DNA of 64,000 nt, taken from an uncultured Eubacteriales bacterium (GTDB lineage Bacteria > Bacillota > Clostridia > Oscillospirales > CAG-272). Below the pieces are notes generated by a model. That model was not told the origin of the DNA. It ran no database searches and was given only the letters and a program-made list of their open reading frames with translations. Each line of letters starts with the position of its first letter. The stretch's first letter is position 1. The stretch covers positions 1-64,000 of the forward strand of contig CAKSDZ010000002.1 in NCBI GenBank assembly GCA_934446365.1, given 5' to 3'. The translations under genes were made by a program, and so were the position numbers. Shown one piece after another: positions 7,913-18,658 of this stretch.

Positions 7913-8170
7913 AATCCTGTTGCAAAAAGCATCTATCTATGCTATACTTATGATAGTTTATCACAAGCTTTCAAGACCTACCACTTCGATTATCGCGGCA
8001 GCACCGTGGCGATTACGGACAGCACGGGAGCCGTCACCGATACGTTCCAGTATGACACCTACGGCAAGCAGACAGCGAGAACGGGTACCAGTGAAGTCAT
8101 CTTCGGCTACAACGGCAGAGATGTATGGATTTGGGTTGTTGTAATGGAACTATGGCCAAACAATTTTTGA
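7913..8170 (+). pseudogene. Broken fifth RHS core copy, no tip
   Basis: Same leader and start of the core block as the other orphans, but homology stops after GYNGRD at 8122. The frame then runs through 15 unrelated codons to a TGA at 8168. The RARYYSPELRRF to DPFGL part, any tip and any partner are missing. This is the right-hand end of the array, probably left by deletion or recombination. Confidence 0.8.
7920..7948 (+). promoter_or_regulatory. Predicted sigma-A promoter in cassette leader, copy 3
   Basis: TTGCAA at 7920-7925, 17 bases, TGC then TATACT at 7943-7948. Here it drives no recognisable gene. Confidence 0.5.
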
Positions 8171-8222
8171 ATATATCTCACGTCCATAGTCATAAAAACG
8201 GTTACTCTTACTAAAAGCGAAG

Positions 8223-8267
8223 AGGCCGATGAAGGGTTGATTTTTCCTTTCATCGGCCTGAATTTTT
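8223..8267 (+). terminator. Intrinsic terminator at the end of the Rhs array
   Basis: Fourteen-base stem beginning AGGCCGATGAA and closing TTCATCGGCCT, with one G-T wobble, followed by GAATTTTT. Confidence 0.8.
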
Positions 8268-8697
8268 ATAATCGTTTTTTATCATTCTCACTCATCCACA
8301 TTTAAATATATATTCAAAATCCAACAAATTTTCCAGTGCAAAAATTATGAAACCGCATAACAATATGGCAGTACATGTCAGTGCCTTCGGATCAAGGCGG
8401 GCTCCGCTTCTTCCTCTGACACCCCCTTTGCCGGAGATTCGCTGACTGCGTATTTCTCTTCTGCCGGTGCTTTGTCCCGCCGATTTGGTCCCGCTTCGCG
8501 GCAATGACGTCTCAAACGCATTCGGAGCAATGGCACCGGAAGCTTTATCCGACAAGTGTGGGTCTGATACAGCTGCACGGATTTCACTGTTCCGGAACGG
8601 AACAGGCCTATATGCTCGGAAGCACTTCGGTCGGTCTGTTTAGGATTCAGTTAAGCATCGCTTTTTACAAACAAAAAATTTTTTTCGTATTTTTCTA
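8268..8697. other. Intergenic stretch without a supported gene
   Basis: About 430 bases between the Rhs array and the next promoter. Short open frames exist on both strands but none has a ribosome site or recognisable product. The segment 8380-8520 is GC-richer and may be a decayed gene remnant; I see no clear repeat or RNA in it. Confidence 0.4.
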
Positions 8698-8726
8698 TTG
8701 TAAACGGGTATGGAGTTTGATATAAT
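8698..8726 (+). promoter_or_regulatory. Predicted sigma-A promoter for the 8827 gene
   Basis: TTGTAA at 8698-8703, 17 bases, perfect TATAAT at 8721-8726. It lies about 100 bases before the start codon and could serve the three-gene set to 11957. Confidence 0.7.
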
Positions 8727-8826
8727 ATATTTGTATCAAATATTTTAATATCCCCTTTCGGCTGGGTCGTTGACCATATAAAGGTAATACGCATCCCCGG
8801 CAGAAAGCATGATTTCGGAGAATACA

Positions 8827-9768
8827 ATGGCAAAAAGAAGAAGCAGCCGTAAAGCGGCAAAAGCCCTGATATCCGTCCTGCTCGTACTCGTTCTCGCGAT
8901 CATTTCCTACTTTACAGAACCGTGGCAGTATATCGGCGGAGAGAAAAATGAAATCGGAAACAAGAACGAAGCCGCCGTCACCGACCTTCAGGTTCACTAC
9001 ATAGACGTCGGACAGGCGGATTCCATTCTTGTCCGCGTTCCGACATCGGACGGCGTCAAAAATATGCTCATCGACGCCGGTACCTCGGACGGATATCCGG
9101 CCTCCAATATTGTAAATTATCTGAACGGGCTTGGAATCACCGAGCTTGAATATATGATTATCACGCATCCGCATCTCGACCATATCGGCGCCGCAGACGA
9201 GGTGATTACGGACTTTACGGTTCAAAACATCATTATGCCCGAATGTGAAGCGTCCTCCAAGGCTTGGCTGAATGTGCTGACGGCGATGGACGAGAAAAAC
9301 CTCGCGTATATTCCGAGCGAGGCTGGAAAAACTTATACCATAGGCGAAGCCTCCTTCACCATTCTCGGACCAATCGACGCCACCTCCGTCAAGCCAAGCG
9401 ATGCCAATAATTACAGCGTTGTCATCCGCCTCTCTTGGGGCGATACATCCTTTTTGTTCACGGGAGATGCGGAAACATCAAGCGAAGCCGAAATGCTCGA
9501 CCGCTTCCCCGCTTCCTCTTTTCGGTGCAATGTTTTGAAAGTCGGTCATCACGGCTCCACGACCTCCACAAGCGACGCTTTTCTTGCCGCCGCCGATCCC
9601 GACCTCGCCGTCATTTCCTGCGGCAAGGGAAATTCCTACGGCCATCCGCATGCGGAAACCGTGGAAAAACTGGAAAAAGCGGGCGTGCAGATTCTGCGCA
9701 CCGATGAGGAAGGCACCATCATCCTTTGCTCCGACAAGAAAGAGGTATTCCGCCTGACTTCACAATAA
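8827..9768 (+). CDS. Secreted or anchored metallo-beta-lactamase-fold hydrolase, ComEC C-terminal-like
   Basis: A 313-residue protein. The ATG at 8827 is chosen over 8809 because CGGAGA stands about 6 bases upstream. A basic N-terminus and hydrophobic segment (residues 13-29) indicate export or anchoring. The rest is a metallo-beta-lactamase fold of the type found at the C-terminus of ComEC/Rec2: HYIDVGQADS (57-66), the metal-binding THPHLDH (113-119), FTGDAE (211-216) and VGHHGS (239-244). The membrane channel part of ComEC is absent, so this is a stand-alone hydrolase. The substrate is unknown; nucleic acid or phosphodiester is plausible for the family. An SGNH hydrolase and an RCC1 protein follow at short spacing. 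Confidence 0.88.
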   Translation: MAKRRSSRKAAKALISVLLVLVLAIISYFTEPWQYIGGEKNEIGNKNEAAVTDLQVHYIDVGQADSILVRVPTSDGVKNMLIDAGTSDGYPASNIVNYLNGLGITELEYMIITHPHLDHIGAADEVITDFTVQNIIMPECEASSKAWLNVLTAMDEKNLAYIPSEAGKTYTIGEASFTILGPIDATSVKPSDANNYSVVIRLSWGDTSFLFTGDAETSSEAEMLDRFPASSFRCNVLKVGHHGSTTSTSDAFLAAADPDLAVISCGKGNSYGHPHAETVEKLEKAGVQILRTDEEGTIILCSDKKEVFRLTSQ

Positions 9769-9783
9769 AGGAAGGCCACTCTT

Positions 9784-10470
9784 GTGCATCCATATCGAAA
9801 CCTGATTCTTTTTGCCGTTATATTTGCTTTTATTCTGTCTCCCTGCGGAGCAACGCTCAAAGCAGAAGGGGATATCATCGATCACATCGTCTTTTTCGGC
9901 GATTCGACCACGGCGCATCTCGCAGTCCGCGGAGGGATTCCGAAGGAGCGCGTTTGGTCCGGCGCCGGAAACACGGTGCTGTTTGAAACGGTCAACCGGA
10001 CAAAATGCGTCCATTTGGAGGAAGAAAATCTCGACCTGTCCCTTTCGGACGCCGTCGCCCTGAAAAAGCCGGAAATTCTCGTCATCACGCTCGGCGTATC
10101 CGGCGGAGCCGGCTTTCTGCCGAGGGACAAATTCGTCGCGATTTACCGTGAAATGCTGGAATCCGTGAAAGACGCAAGTCCCGATACGCGGATTGTTGTA
10201 CAATCGATTCTGCCCCTCTCCGATAAATCGGTCAATCATTACAAAAAGCTGACGCGCGAAGCGGTTATCGAGGCCAACTGCTGGATTTCCGGTCTTTGTG
10301 CGGAAATGGGGATTTTATATGTCGATACCCATTCAAAGCTTGCGGACGACACCGGATATCTGCGTATTATTTATCAAAACGACGAATATATGCACTTGAC
10401 AAGGGCGGCTTATGCCGTCGTACTGGACAGCATCAGAGACGCTGTCACGGGAACCGGTCTCTTAGGCTGA
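9784..10470 (+). CDS. Secreted SGNH/GDSL-family hydrolase
   Basis: A 228-residue protein with a GTG start, 15 bases after the previous stop and preceded by AAAGGAAGG. Residues 6-24 form a signal-like hydrophobic segment. The block I nucleophile motif is FFGDST (GDS 39-41), a block with LGVSGGAG takes the place of the Gly/Asn blocks, QSILP is the usual strand after it, and EYMHL near residues 201-205 supplies the catalytic His. Family members are esterases or acetyl-hydrolases acting on lipids or cell-surface glycans; which substrate applies here cannot be said. It is likely co-transcribed with its neighbours. Confidence 0.82.
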   Translation: MHPYRNLILFAVIFAFILSPCGATLKAEGDIIDHIVFFGDSTTAHLAVRGGIPKERVWSGAGNTVLFETVNRTKCVHLEEENLDLSLSDAVALKKPEILVITLGVSGGAGFLPRDKFVAIYREMLESVKDASPDTRIVVQSILPLSDKSVNHYKKLTREAVIEANCWISGLCAEMGILYVDTHSKLADDTGYLRIIYQNDEYMHLTRAAYAVVLDSIRDAVTGTGLLG

Positions 10471-10523
10471 ATTTTCATCATCATTCATTTTTAATGCCGC
10501 GGGATGCGGCGAAGGAGGTGCTT

Positions 10524-11957
10524 ATGTCTGGCAATCAGGCGAAAGCGGTAAAATTCATCGCTGTGCTCGGCGGAGTGCTCGGCGCCGCGGTCTGCGCCGC
10601 TATGGCATTCACGGGAGCCGATCATATTACGGCAAAAATTCTTTGGCTGCTGCTCGCCGTTATTTTTCTGCTCCTTATGTATCCGCTTTATCAGGTCGGT
10701 AATTTGGCGGAACGAGTTGGCTCCCAAGAGGAAAAGCTGAAAATACTCGCCAACCGTCAATCGAAGCTTTCAAAATCCGCCTCCGATGCGGTCAATAAAT
10801 ATTCGCCGATGTCCAAAAGCCCTTCCGGACGAGGGAAATCCCCGACCGGAGCCTCCGTCTCCATTCCCAATGCGGCAGAGCGCACCATCCATTATGAGGC
10901 GGCGGATCTCAATTCCGCACCGGTATCGCGTCCCAAACAGCCGACCGGAGATCTCACACGGGAATTTTCCCAGTCGGAGAAGCCGCGTCTCAACGCAGAA
11001 ACCGGCGAGGTCAGTCTCGAGGATGCAATACGGGAGGAAGCGCGCCGCCCGAAAAGCACCATCATGTCGGTCGGCTCCGAAACCTTTGAAATCAATCGAA
11101 AATATAAGGCGGTCACACGATTTGTCCCGCTCGTTTCCATTCAGACGATTTCAGCGGGCGGACTGCACACGGTCGCCGTGCGCCGGAACGGCTATGTCGC
11201 CGCCACCGGATACGGTACATACGGCCAGTGCGGCGTTTCCGCATGGCGCGATATCGTATCGGTATCCGCGGGAAATCACCATACCGTCGGACTGAAAGCG
11301 GACGGCACCTGTGTCGCCTGCGGTTACAGCGGGTACGGACAATGCGACATTTCCGGCTGGAAAAGCATCTGTGCTATCGCGACGGGCACAAGCCACACCG
11401 TGGGACTTCTCGAAAACGGGACCTGCGTCGCAGTCGGTGACAACACCTACGGCCAATGCAACGTCTATGACTGGACGGATATCATCTCCATCGCGGCCAA
11501 TTCCAATTACACGGTCGGGCTGCGCGTAGACGGCACAATCGTTGCAGTCGGTGCCAATACGGATGGCCAGTGGGGCGCAATCAAATGGGGCGGCATCACC
11601 GCGGTCGCAGCCGGCGGGCTGCATACCATCGGGCTGCGCAGCGACGGAACCTGCGTTTCCGTCGGCAACAACGCCAACAACCAGTGCGAGGTTTCGCGCT
11701 GGAATAAAATCACCGCGATTGCGGCGGGCAATTTCCATACCGTCGGATTAAAAGAGGACGGTCATGTCATCGCAGTCGGTCACAACGGATACGGGCAGTG
11801 CAATGTCTCCGAATGGTCGGATATCATCGCACTCTCCGCCGGACGCAACCACACCGTAGCGCTCGACCGTGCAGGCCGTGTGCATGCCGTCGGTGACAAC
11901 ACCTACGGACAGTGCTCGGTTAAAGATTTCGACGACATCAAAACAACCGGCGTATAA
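10524..11957 (+). CDS. Membrane-anchored RCC1-type seven-repeat propeller protein
   Basis: 477 residues. The start is ATG 10524 behind GGAGGTG; the frame extends further upstream but overlaps the SGNH gene and lacks an RBS there. Two hydrophobic segments lie at residues about 10-30 and 36-54, then a Ser/Pro-rich low-complexity linker to about residue 195. The C-terminal part has seven consecutive repeats of about 38 residues with the pattern ISAGxxHTVGLxxDGTxVAxGxNxYGQCxVxxW. That is shorter than typical RCC1 blades (about 50 or more residues), but seven match a complete propeller. The fourth repeat is the most divergent (GQWGA in place of GQCxV). Probably a surface binding or scaffold protein; no partner is evident. 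Confidence 0.85.
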   Translation: MSGNQAKAVKFIAVLGGVLGAAVCAAMAFTGADHITAKILWLLLAVIFLLLMYPLYQVGNLAERVGSQEEKLKILANRQSKLSKSASDAVNKYSPMSKSPSGRGKSPTGASVSIPNAAERTIHYEAADLNSAPVSRPKQPTGDLTREFSQSEKPRLNAETGEVSLEDAIREEARRPKSTIMSVGSETFEINRKYKAVTRFVPLVSIQTISAGGLHTVAVRRNGYVAATGYGTYGQCGVSAWRDIVSVSAGNHHTVGLKADGTCVACGYSGYGQCDISGWKSICAIATGTSHTVGLLENGTCVAVGDNTYGQCNVYDWTDIISIAANSNYTVGLRVDGTIVAVGANTDGQWGAIKWGGITAVAAGGLHTIGLRSDGTCVSVGNNANNQCEVSRWNKITAIAAGNFHTVGLKEDGHVIAVGHNGYGQCNVSEWSDIIALSAGRNHTVALDRAGRVHAVGDNTYGQCSVKDFDDIKTTGV

Positions 11958-11960
11958 AAA

Positions 11961-11988
11961 AAAGAGCTGTCCATCGGACAGCTCTTTT
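11961..11988 (+). terminator. Intrinsic terminator after the RCC1 gene
   Basis: AAAGAGCTGTCC/GGACAGCTCTTT stem with a three-base loop and a T tail; A-rich on the other side, so it may work in both directions. Confidence 0.88.
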
Positions 11989-11997
11989 GATAACGAT

Positions 11998-12027
11998 GAA
12001 AAAGCCGACGGTTTTCCGTCGGCTTTT
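11998..12027. terminator. Bidirectional intrinsic terminator between convergent genes
   Basis: AAAGCCGACGG/CCGTCGGCTTT stem with A and T flanks, 21 bases beyond the end of the minus-strand gene at 12049. It probably serves that gene and backs up the terminator at 11961. Confidence 0.83.
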
Positions 12028-12048
12028 GTTCTGTGATATAACCTGCCA

Positions 12049-12864
12049 TCACTTGTAAAAGCTGTGACTTCCGATCGAGAAGCGGTATTCCCTGTTGTTC
12101 TTCACCCACAGATTGCTCGCCGCGGCGGCATTCATGAAGTATAAAACCTCATTATCCACGCTTGTGCCCTCCAAAACCATCTTGGCGGCGCGTTCACATT
12201 CCGCATTCGCACTGTTATAAATGCTTCCGTTGGCCACAGGCGTAAACTGAACACCGTATTTTCGGTCAAAAATGACGCTGTATATGGTATTCGGAAATTC
12301 CGGACTGTCGACACGGTTCATAATGACATTTCCGACCGCGATTTTGCCGAGCATCGGCTCAGTATTGGCCTCCGCATAAATAATGCGGGAAAGCCACATC
12401 ACGGCGCCATCCCAATAATAAGAATCGCCGGATTCACATACCCCTCCCCCGTCGATGATTTGAACACTGTAATTATCGCCATTCCAAATCACTTCCGCGT
12501 CAAAGGCTTTGGCAAGCGGTCTTACGGGAACATACAGCATACCGTCGATCGGACGGCAATAAGGACCTGTATAAAAGCATCTGCCGTTTGCTTCGATATA
12601 AGAAACCCCTTCCTTAGATTCAATCACAATGCCGCGGCAGGATGCGGAGACAACATTCGTTTTCGGATCCCATGTAACGCTGTCGGCGCCCATCGCATAA
12701 CAGAAAGTATCGAACGGCACAAATGTCGTGTCCTCGATCAGCACGCCTTCAACCGTCGTGTTTCCTATGTATACGGGAATCTGCCTGTTTCCGGCATGAA
12801 CGGGAATACAAATCAGGATCGCCAGCATCACGGCTGCCAACATCACCGATAACATCTTTTTCAT
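12049..12864 (-). CDS. Secreted cell wall hydrolase, SleB-type (spore cortex-lytic family)
   Basis: 271 residues from ATG 12864, which is correctly spaced from GGAGGTG; the ATG at 12870 is too close. There is a signal peptide of about 25 residues (ending VHA). Residues about 30-135 resemble the copper-amine-oxidase N-terminal-like beta domain common in clostridial wall proteins (FVPFDTF, LYVPVRPLA). Residues about 150-271 match the Hydrolase_2/SleB catalytic domain: LSRIIYAEA with the catalytic Glu, GKIAVGNVIMNRV, and QFTPVANGSIY. Family members cleave cortex or vegetative peptidoglycan, probably as lytic transglycosylases, during germination or wall turnover. It supports a spore-forming host, although SleB-like CwlJ relatives also occur outside spores. 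Confidence 0.87.
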   Translation of the reverse strand: MKKMLSVMLAAVMLAILICIPVHAGNRQIPVYIGNTTVEGVLIEDTTFVPFDTFCYAMGADSVTWDPKTNVVSASCRGIVIESKEGVSYIEANGRCFYTGPYCRPIDGMLYVPVRPLAKAFDAEVIWNGDNYSVQIIDGGGVCESGDSYYWDGAVMWLSRIIYAEANTEPMLGKIAVGNVIMNRVDSPEFPNTIYSVIFDRKYGVQFTPVANGSIYNSANAECERAAKMVLEGTSVDNEVLYFMNAAAASNLWVKNNREYRFSIGSHSFYK

Positions 12865-12942
12865 TTGCATCACCTCCGTGTCTATATCGTAACATATCGA
12901 TCACACAGATTCAATGCAAAATCTTTGGCAGCGCTTCAAAAG

Positions 12943-13515
12943 TTATCCGTTAAATACAAAATCCGCATTATCTCCGACATTAAATTCCGAAAAATACCGA
13001 TTTTCAAGCGGAATCCATTTTTCCGCAAACTGCCGATAGCCTGCCTCGCCATTGCGTTTTAGGATGCGCGATTTTTGCACGTCCTCCGATACGGCGAGCA
13101 TGACCCTCACGGAATAAAACGGCGCAAGCACCGGATGCAGACTGTATGTACCCTCGACAATGAGCATAGAATACGGCGGTATCGTCACCGATTCCGAAAG
13201 ACGCATGAGAGCGCAGTCAAACCGCCGATAGACAAACCCATGCCCCTCCCGAAGATGCGGCGCCACCTCCGACAGAAAGCGTTCCCGGTCAAAGTTGCCG
13301 CCCGGCTCGGCATATCGCGCCGCTGTTCTCTGCTCCGGACGCAGAAAAAAATCGTCCATATGGACGACGGGTGCCCCATACCGTTCCGAAAACATACCGG
13401 CAAGCGTCGTTTTGCCGGAGGCTGCCATGCCGTCGATTGCCAATATCGTTATCTCTCCTCTTGCCATATGCGCGTCTATCACCGCGTTCAGCGGATCGTA
13501 TTTTTCAAGCATCAT
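12943..13515 (-). CDS. Uridine kinase-like P-loop phosphotransferase
   Basis: 190 residues starting at ATG 13515 with TTGGAGTG upstream; a longer in-frame start at 13566 has no ribosome site. Walker A GMAASGKTT lies at about residues 29-37, followed by VVHMDDFF, the usual substrate-binding DDF of uridine kinase/phosphoribulokinase-like enzymes, and then YSMLIVEGTYS. It phosphorylates a nucleoside or other small molecule by family; the specific substrate is not decided by sequence. It stands alone, 78 bases upstream of the SleB-like gene on the same strand. Confidence 0.78.
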   Translation of the reverse strand: MMLEKYDPLNAVIDAHMARGEITILAIDGMAASGKTTLAGMFSERYGAPVVHMDDFFLRPEQRTAARYAEPGGNFDRERFLSEVAPHLREGHGFVYRRFDCALMRLSESVTIPPYSMLIVEGTYSLHPVLAPFYSVRVMLAVSEDVQKSRILKRNGEAGYRQFAEKWIPLENRYFSEFNVGDNADFVFNG

Positions 13516-13602
13516 CACTTCACTCCAATGATTTTTATATGGATATGGTAACAGACCGCCGCGCAAAAGTCAAATGAAATTTCGCTATTTGAAAAATTTA
13601 TC

Positions 13603-13630
13603 TTGCATTTTTCCGAATTTATGATATAAT
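13603..13630 (+). promoter_or_regulatory. Predicted promoter for tRNA-Leu
   Basis: TTGCAT at 13603-13608, 16 bases, TATAAT at 13625-13630, ending 12 bases before the mature tRNA. Confidence 0.75.
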
Positions 13631-13642
13631 AGATACGCAAAC

Positions 13643-13729
13643 GCCGGTGTGATGGAATTGGCAGACGTGCTGGACTCAAAATCCAGTGGTAGCGATACCG
13701 TGCGGGTTCGACCCCCGCCACCGGCACCA
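13643..13729 (+). tRNA. tRNA-Leu (anticodon CAA)
   Basis: An 87-base class II tRNA. The acceptor stem is GCCGGTG/CACCGGC, the anticodon loop CTCAAAA gives CAA, there is a long variable arm, the T-loop is GGTTCGACCCC, and the CCA end is encoded. It reads UUG codons. It has its own promoter and terminator. Confidence 0.96.
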
Positions 13730-13730
13730 C

Positions 13731-13768
13731 GTCGTCGCGGACTGCATATCGTTCGCGACGACTTTTTT
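13731..13768 (+). terminator. Intrinsic terminator after tRNA-Leu
   Basis: GTCGTCGCG/CGCGACGAC stem, 14-base loop, TTTTTT tail. Confidence 0.87.
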
Positions 13769-13909
13769 ATCCAAAAGTCATCTCTCACTCATTCCGTCGC
13801 TCCTCCTTTCCAAATCACAACCGCTACGCTGGGTTGTGATTTGGTTTAGGCAAAAACCTGAAAGCAGCAGCATCTATAGTGTCGCGATGTTACAAATATA
13901 ACAAAAGCA

Positions 13910-13957
13910 AAAAACATAGCGCCGGACTGAAAAAACAGTCCGGCGCTATGTTTTTTC
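13910..13957. terminator. Strong hairpin with T tail, free-standing
   Basis: A perfect 16-base stem, ACATAGCGCCGGACTG and its complement, around AAAAAA with a poly-T end. No gene ends here on the plus strand. It lies about 170 bases beyond the end of clpC and could be the terminator of a lost gene. The rest of 13769-14108 holds only the short repeats listed next. Confidence 0.7.
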
Positions 13958-14011
13958 TTGTTTTTTGCTTCTTCTGTATTCTCTTGTTTTCTCCTGATTT
14001 CTCTTGTTTTT

Positions 14012-14060
14012 GGGTGTAAAATGGGTGTATTTTTTCTCATTCGGGTGTAAAATGGGTGTA
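14012..14060. repeat. Iteron-like direct repeats between tRNA-Leu and clpC
   Basis: The 18-base sequence GGGTGTAAAATGGGTGTA occurs twice (14012-14029 and 14043-14060), so GGGTGTA occurs four times. A T-rich region with three TCTCTTGTTTT-like units precedes it. Confidence 0.65.
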
Positions 14061-14120
14061 ATTTATCATTTGGGGAGCATAAAAGCGATTCTATTTTCAC
14101 AAACCGCACAAAAAGCGAGG

Positions 14121-16589
<2,469 letters not shown>

Positions 16590-16700
16590 GAACCGTGATT
16601 CCTCCGTAAACCAAATTTTTGAGGATAGATATCGCGCATGCAAGCACGCGCGTTCATTAACATTTTTTGAGCAATTTTCAATCAAATTCAGAAAATATAA

Positions 16701-16729
16701 TTGCATTTTTCTGTATTTTATTTTATAAT
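16701..16729 (+). promoter_or_regulatory. Predicted sigma-A promoter for the YifB/ComM gene
   Basis: TTGCAT at 16701-16706, 17 bases, TATAAT at 16724-16729, ending 42 bases before the start codon. Confidence 0.75.
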
Positions 16730-16771
16730 AAGAATATGAATATGAATCGACACAGAGGAGGGGGAAACCAA

Positions 16772-18316
16772 ATGCTGTCAACGGTTTTCGGCGCGGGGAT
16801 TTTCGGAATCGAGGGCTATTCCGTCACGGTGGAATGCAATGCGAACGACAGACTGCCCGCCTTCAATATCGTCGGCCTGCCGGACGCCGCCATCAAAGAG
16901 TCCAAAGAAAGAATCAAGGCTGCCGTCATCAACAGCGGTTTTTTCTTTCCGGATGCCGAAATCACCGTCAATCTCGCGCCTGCCGACAAGAAAAAGGAAG
17001 GCTCATCATACGATCTCGCCATCCTTGTCGCGATCATGAAATGCTCGGGCGCCATTCCCTCCGAGCTCTCGCTCGACGATAAATGCTTTATCGGCGAGCT
17101 GTCCTTATCCGGCGATCTGCGCGGCGTCAAGGGTGCGCTTTCCATGTGTATGGCGGCAAAGGAAAGCGGAAAATCGGAAATCTATATCTCCGCCGAAAAC
17201 GCGGCGGAGGCCGCCATCGCGGGAGATGTGCGCGTATTCCCCGTGCACAGCGTGCGCGAGCTTATCGCGCATATTAAAGGCAAGCATACGCTGGAACCCG
17301 CCGTATTCGATAAAAGTATATTTGAAAAAGAGAAAATATATGCCGGACTGGATTTTTCCGATGTAAAAGGTCAGGGACGCGCCAAGCGTGCGCTTGAGAT
17401 TGCCGCGGCAGGCGGACACAACGTTCTGCTCATCGGCCCGCCCGGCACCGGAAAAAGCATGCTGGCCAAACGCATCCCTACTATTCTGCCCGAAATGACG
17501 CTCGATGAATCAGTCGAAGTCACAAAAATTCACTCGGCCGCAGGAACGCTTCCCGCGGGGACCGCCCTCATGGCGGAACGCCCCTTCCGTTCGCCGCATC
17601 ATACCATGTCGGCGGCGGGACTGGCAGGCGGCGGAAAAATACCGGCGCCGGGCGAAATCTCCCTTGCGCATAACGGCGTCCTGTTTCTCGACGAGCTGCC
17701 GGAATTTTCAACGCAGGCAATGGAGGCGCTGCGGCAGCCGCTCGAGGACGGCAAGGTCACGATTACCCGCGTCAGCGGAAAGGTGACGTTTCCGGCAAAC
17801 TTCATGCTCGTCTGTGCGATGAATCCATGCAAATGCGGCTACTTCGGGCATCCGACAAGAGCCTGCACCTGCTCGCAGAACGATATCCGCCGGTATCTTT
17901 CGAGAATCAGCGGACCTCTGCTCGACCGGATCGACATTCAGGTGGAAATGCCATCCCTTTCTTACGGTGAAATCGCCGGCGAGGAACCGGAGCGGGGAGA
18001 AAGCTCCGCCGTCATCCGGGCGCGCGTCAATGAAGCGCGGCTCCTCGCGCACCGCCGTTATGAAAGCGAAAAAAAGCTCTACTGCAATGCGGCGCTTACA
18101 TCCGCACAAATCCGAAAATACTGCAAAACCGATTCCGCGGCGGCGGCACTTCTCAAAAAGGCGTTTGACAGGCTCGGGCTTTCCGCCCGCGGATATGACC
18201 GGATCCTGCGCGTCGCCCGCACGATTGCCGATCTCTCGGGAAGCGAAGAAATCCTCGCGCCGCATATCGCGGAGGCCATCCAGTTTCGCTCGCTCGACCG
18301 GAAATACTGGACATAA
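16772..18316 (+). CDS. comM: YifB/ComM family Mg-chelatase-like AAA+ ATPase
   Basis: 514 residues from ATG 16772 behind GAGGAGGGGG. An N-terminal ChlI-like domain (residues about 20-145, with [18 protein letters not shown] and [12 protein letters not shown]) precedes a Mg-chelatase AAA core with Walker A GPPGTGKS (222-229), the FRSPHHT signature, Walker [12 protein letters not shown], and a C-terminal segment with [10 protein letters not shown] Cys-rich [15 protein letters not shown] element is typical. In naturally competent bacteria ComM is a branch-migration helicase for integrating imported DNA; the role in Clostridia is less clear. It is monocistronic, with its own promoter. Confidence 0.9.
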   Translation: MLSTVFGAGIFGIEGYSVTVECNANDRLPAFNIVGLPDAAIKESKERIKAAVINSGFFFPDAEITVNLAPADKKKEGSSYDLAILVAIMKCSGAIPSELSLDDKCFIGELSLSGDLRGVKGALSMCMAAKESGKSEIYISAENAAEAAIAGDVRVFPVHSVRELIAHIKGKHTLEPAVFDKSIFEKEKIYAGLDFSDVKGQGRAKRALEIAAAGGHNVLLIGPPGTGKSMLAKRIPTILPEMTLDESVEVTKIHSAAGTLPAGTALMAERPFRSPHHTMSAAGLAGGGKIPAPGEISLAHNGVLFLDELPEFSTQAMEALRQPLEDGKVTITRVSGKVTFPANFMLVCAMNPCKCGYFGHPTRACTCSQNDIRRYLSRISGPLLDRIDIQVEMPSLSYGEIAGEEPERGESSAVIRARVNEARLLAHRRYESEKKLYCNAALTSAQIRKYCKTDSAAAALLKKAFDRLGLSARGYDRILRVARTIADLSGSEEILAPHIAEAIQFRSLDRKYWT

Positions 18317-18546
18317 CCTCCCCAAAAGACAATTCAGAGCCATTCACAAAACAGTATCATCCAAAACTCCACACAGGGGCAACGTAAAAATATCTGCGCT
18401 TTGTCCGTCTTTTTCCCCTTGCCACAAAACGAAAACAACCTCTTGAAGCTATCCGTACAGAGAAACCGTTCCTGCTTTCGCAGCCCATGAAAAGCCGCAT
18501 AAAATCAGGGAAATCGGTTCTTTTTACGAGAATCCGTAATCATATT

Positions 18547-18581
18547 AAAAGCGCAAGCGGATAAACCGCTTGCGCTTTTTT
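18547..18581. terminator. Bidirectional intrinsic terminator in the 18317-18658 gap
   Basis: AAAGCGCAAGCGG/CCGCTTGCGCTTT stem, five-base loop, A and T flanks. The remainder of this 342-base gap between convergent genes shows no supported gene or RNA. Confidence 0.85.
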
Positions 18582-18658
18582 GACTGCCCGACAAAAGGTA
18601 CCGTCGGGAATGAAACCCGCCCTCGACAGCATTTTTGCAATTGCATGACAGATGAGAA

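Noticed and set aside
8292..8725. Small genes in the gap after the Rhs array
   Set aside because: Short frames on both strands overlap each other and have neither ribosome sites nor recognisable sequence.
11130..11940. Regular spaced DNA repeats resembling an array
   Set aside because: They are the coding repeats of the RCC1 propeller (about 114-base period), not CRISPR; no conserved spacers or leader.
13846..14109. Integrase 3' end on the minus strand beside tRNA-Leu
   Set aside because: The frame has a low-complexity Lys/Thr/Pro-rich sequence only; no catalytic Arg/His/Tyr motif is present.
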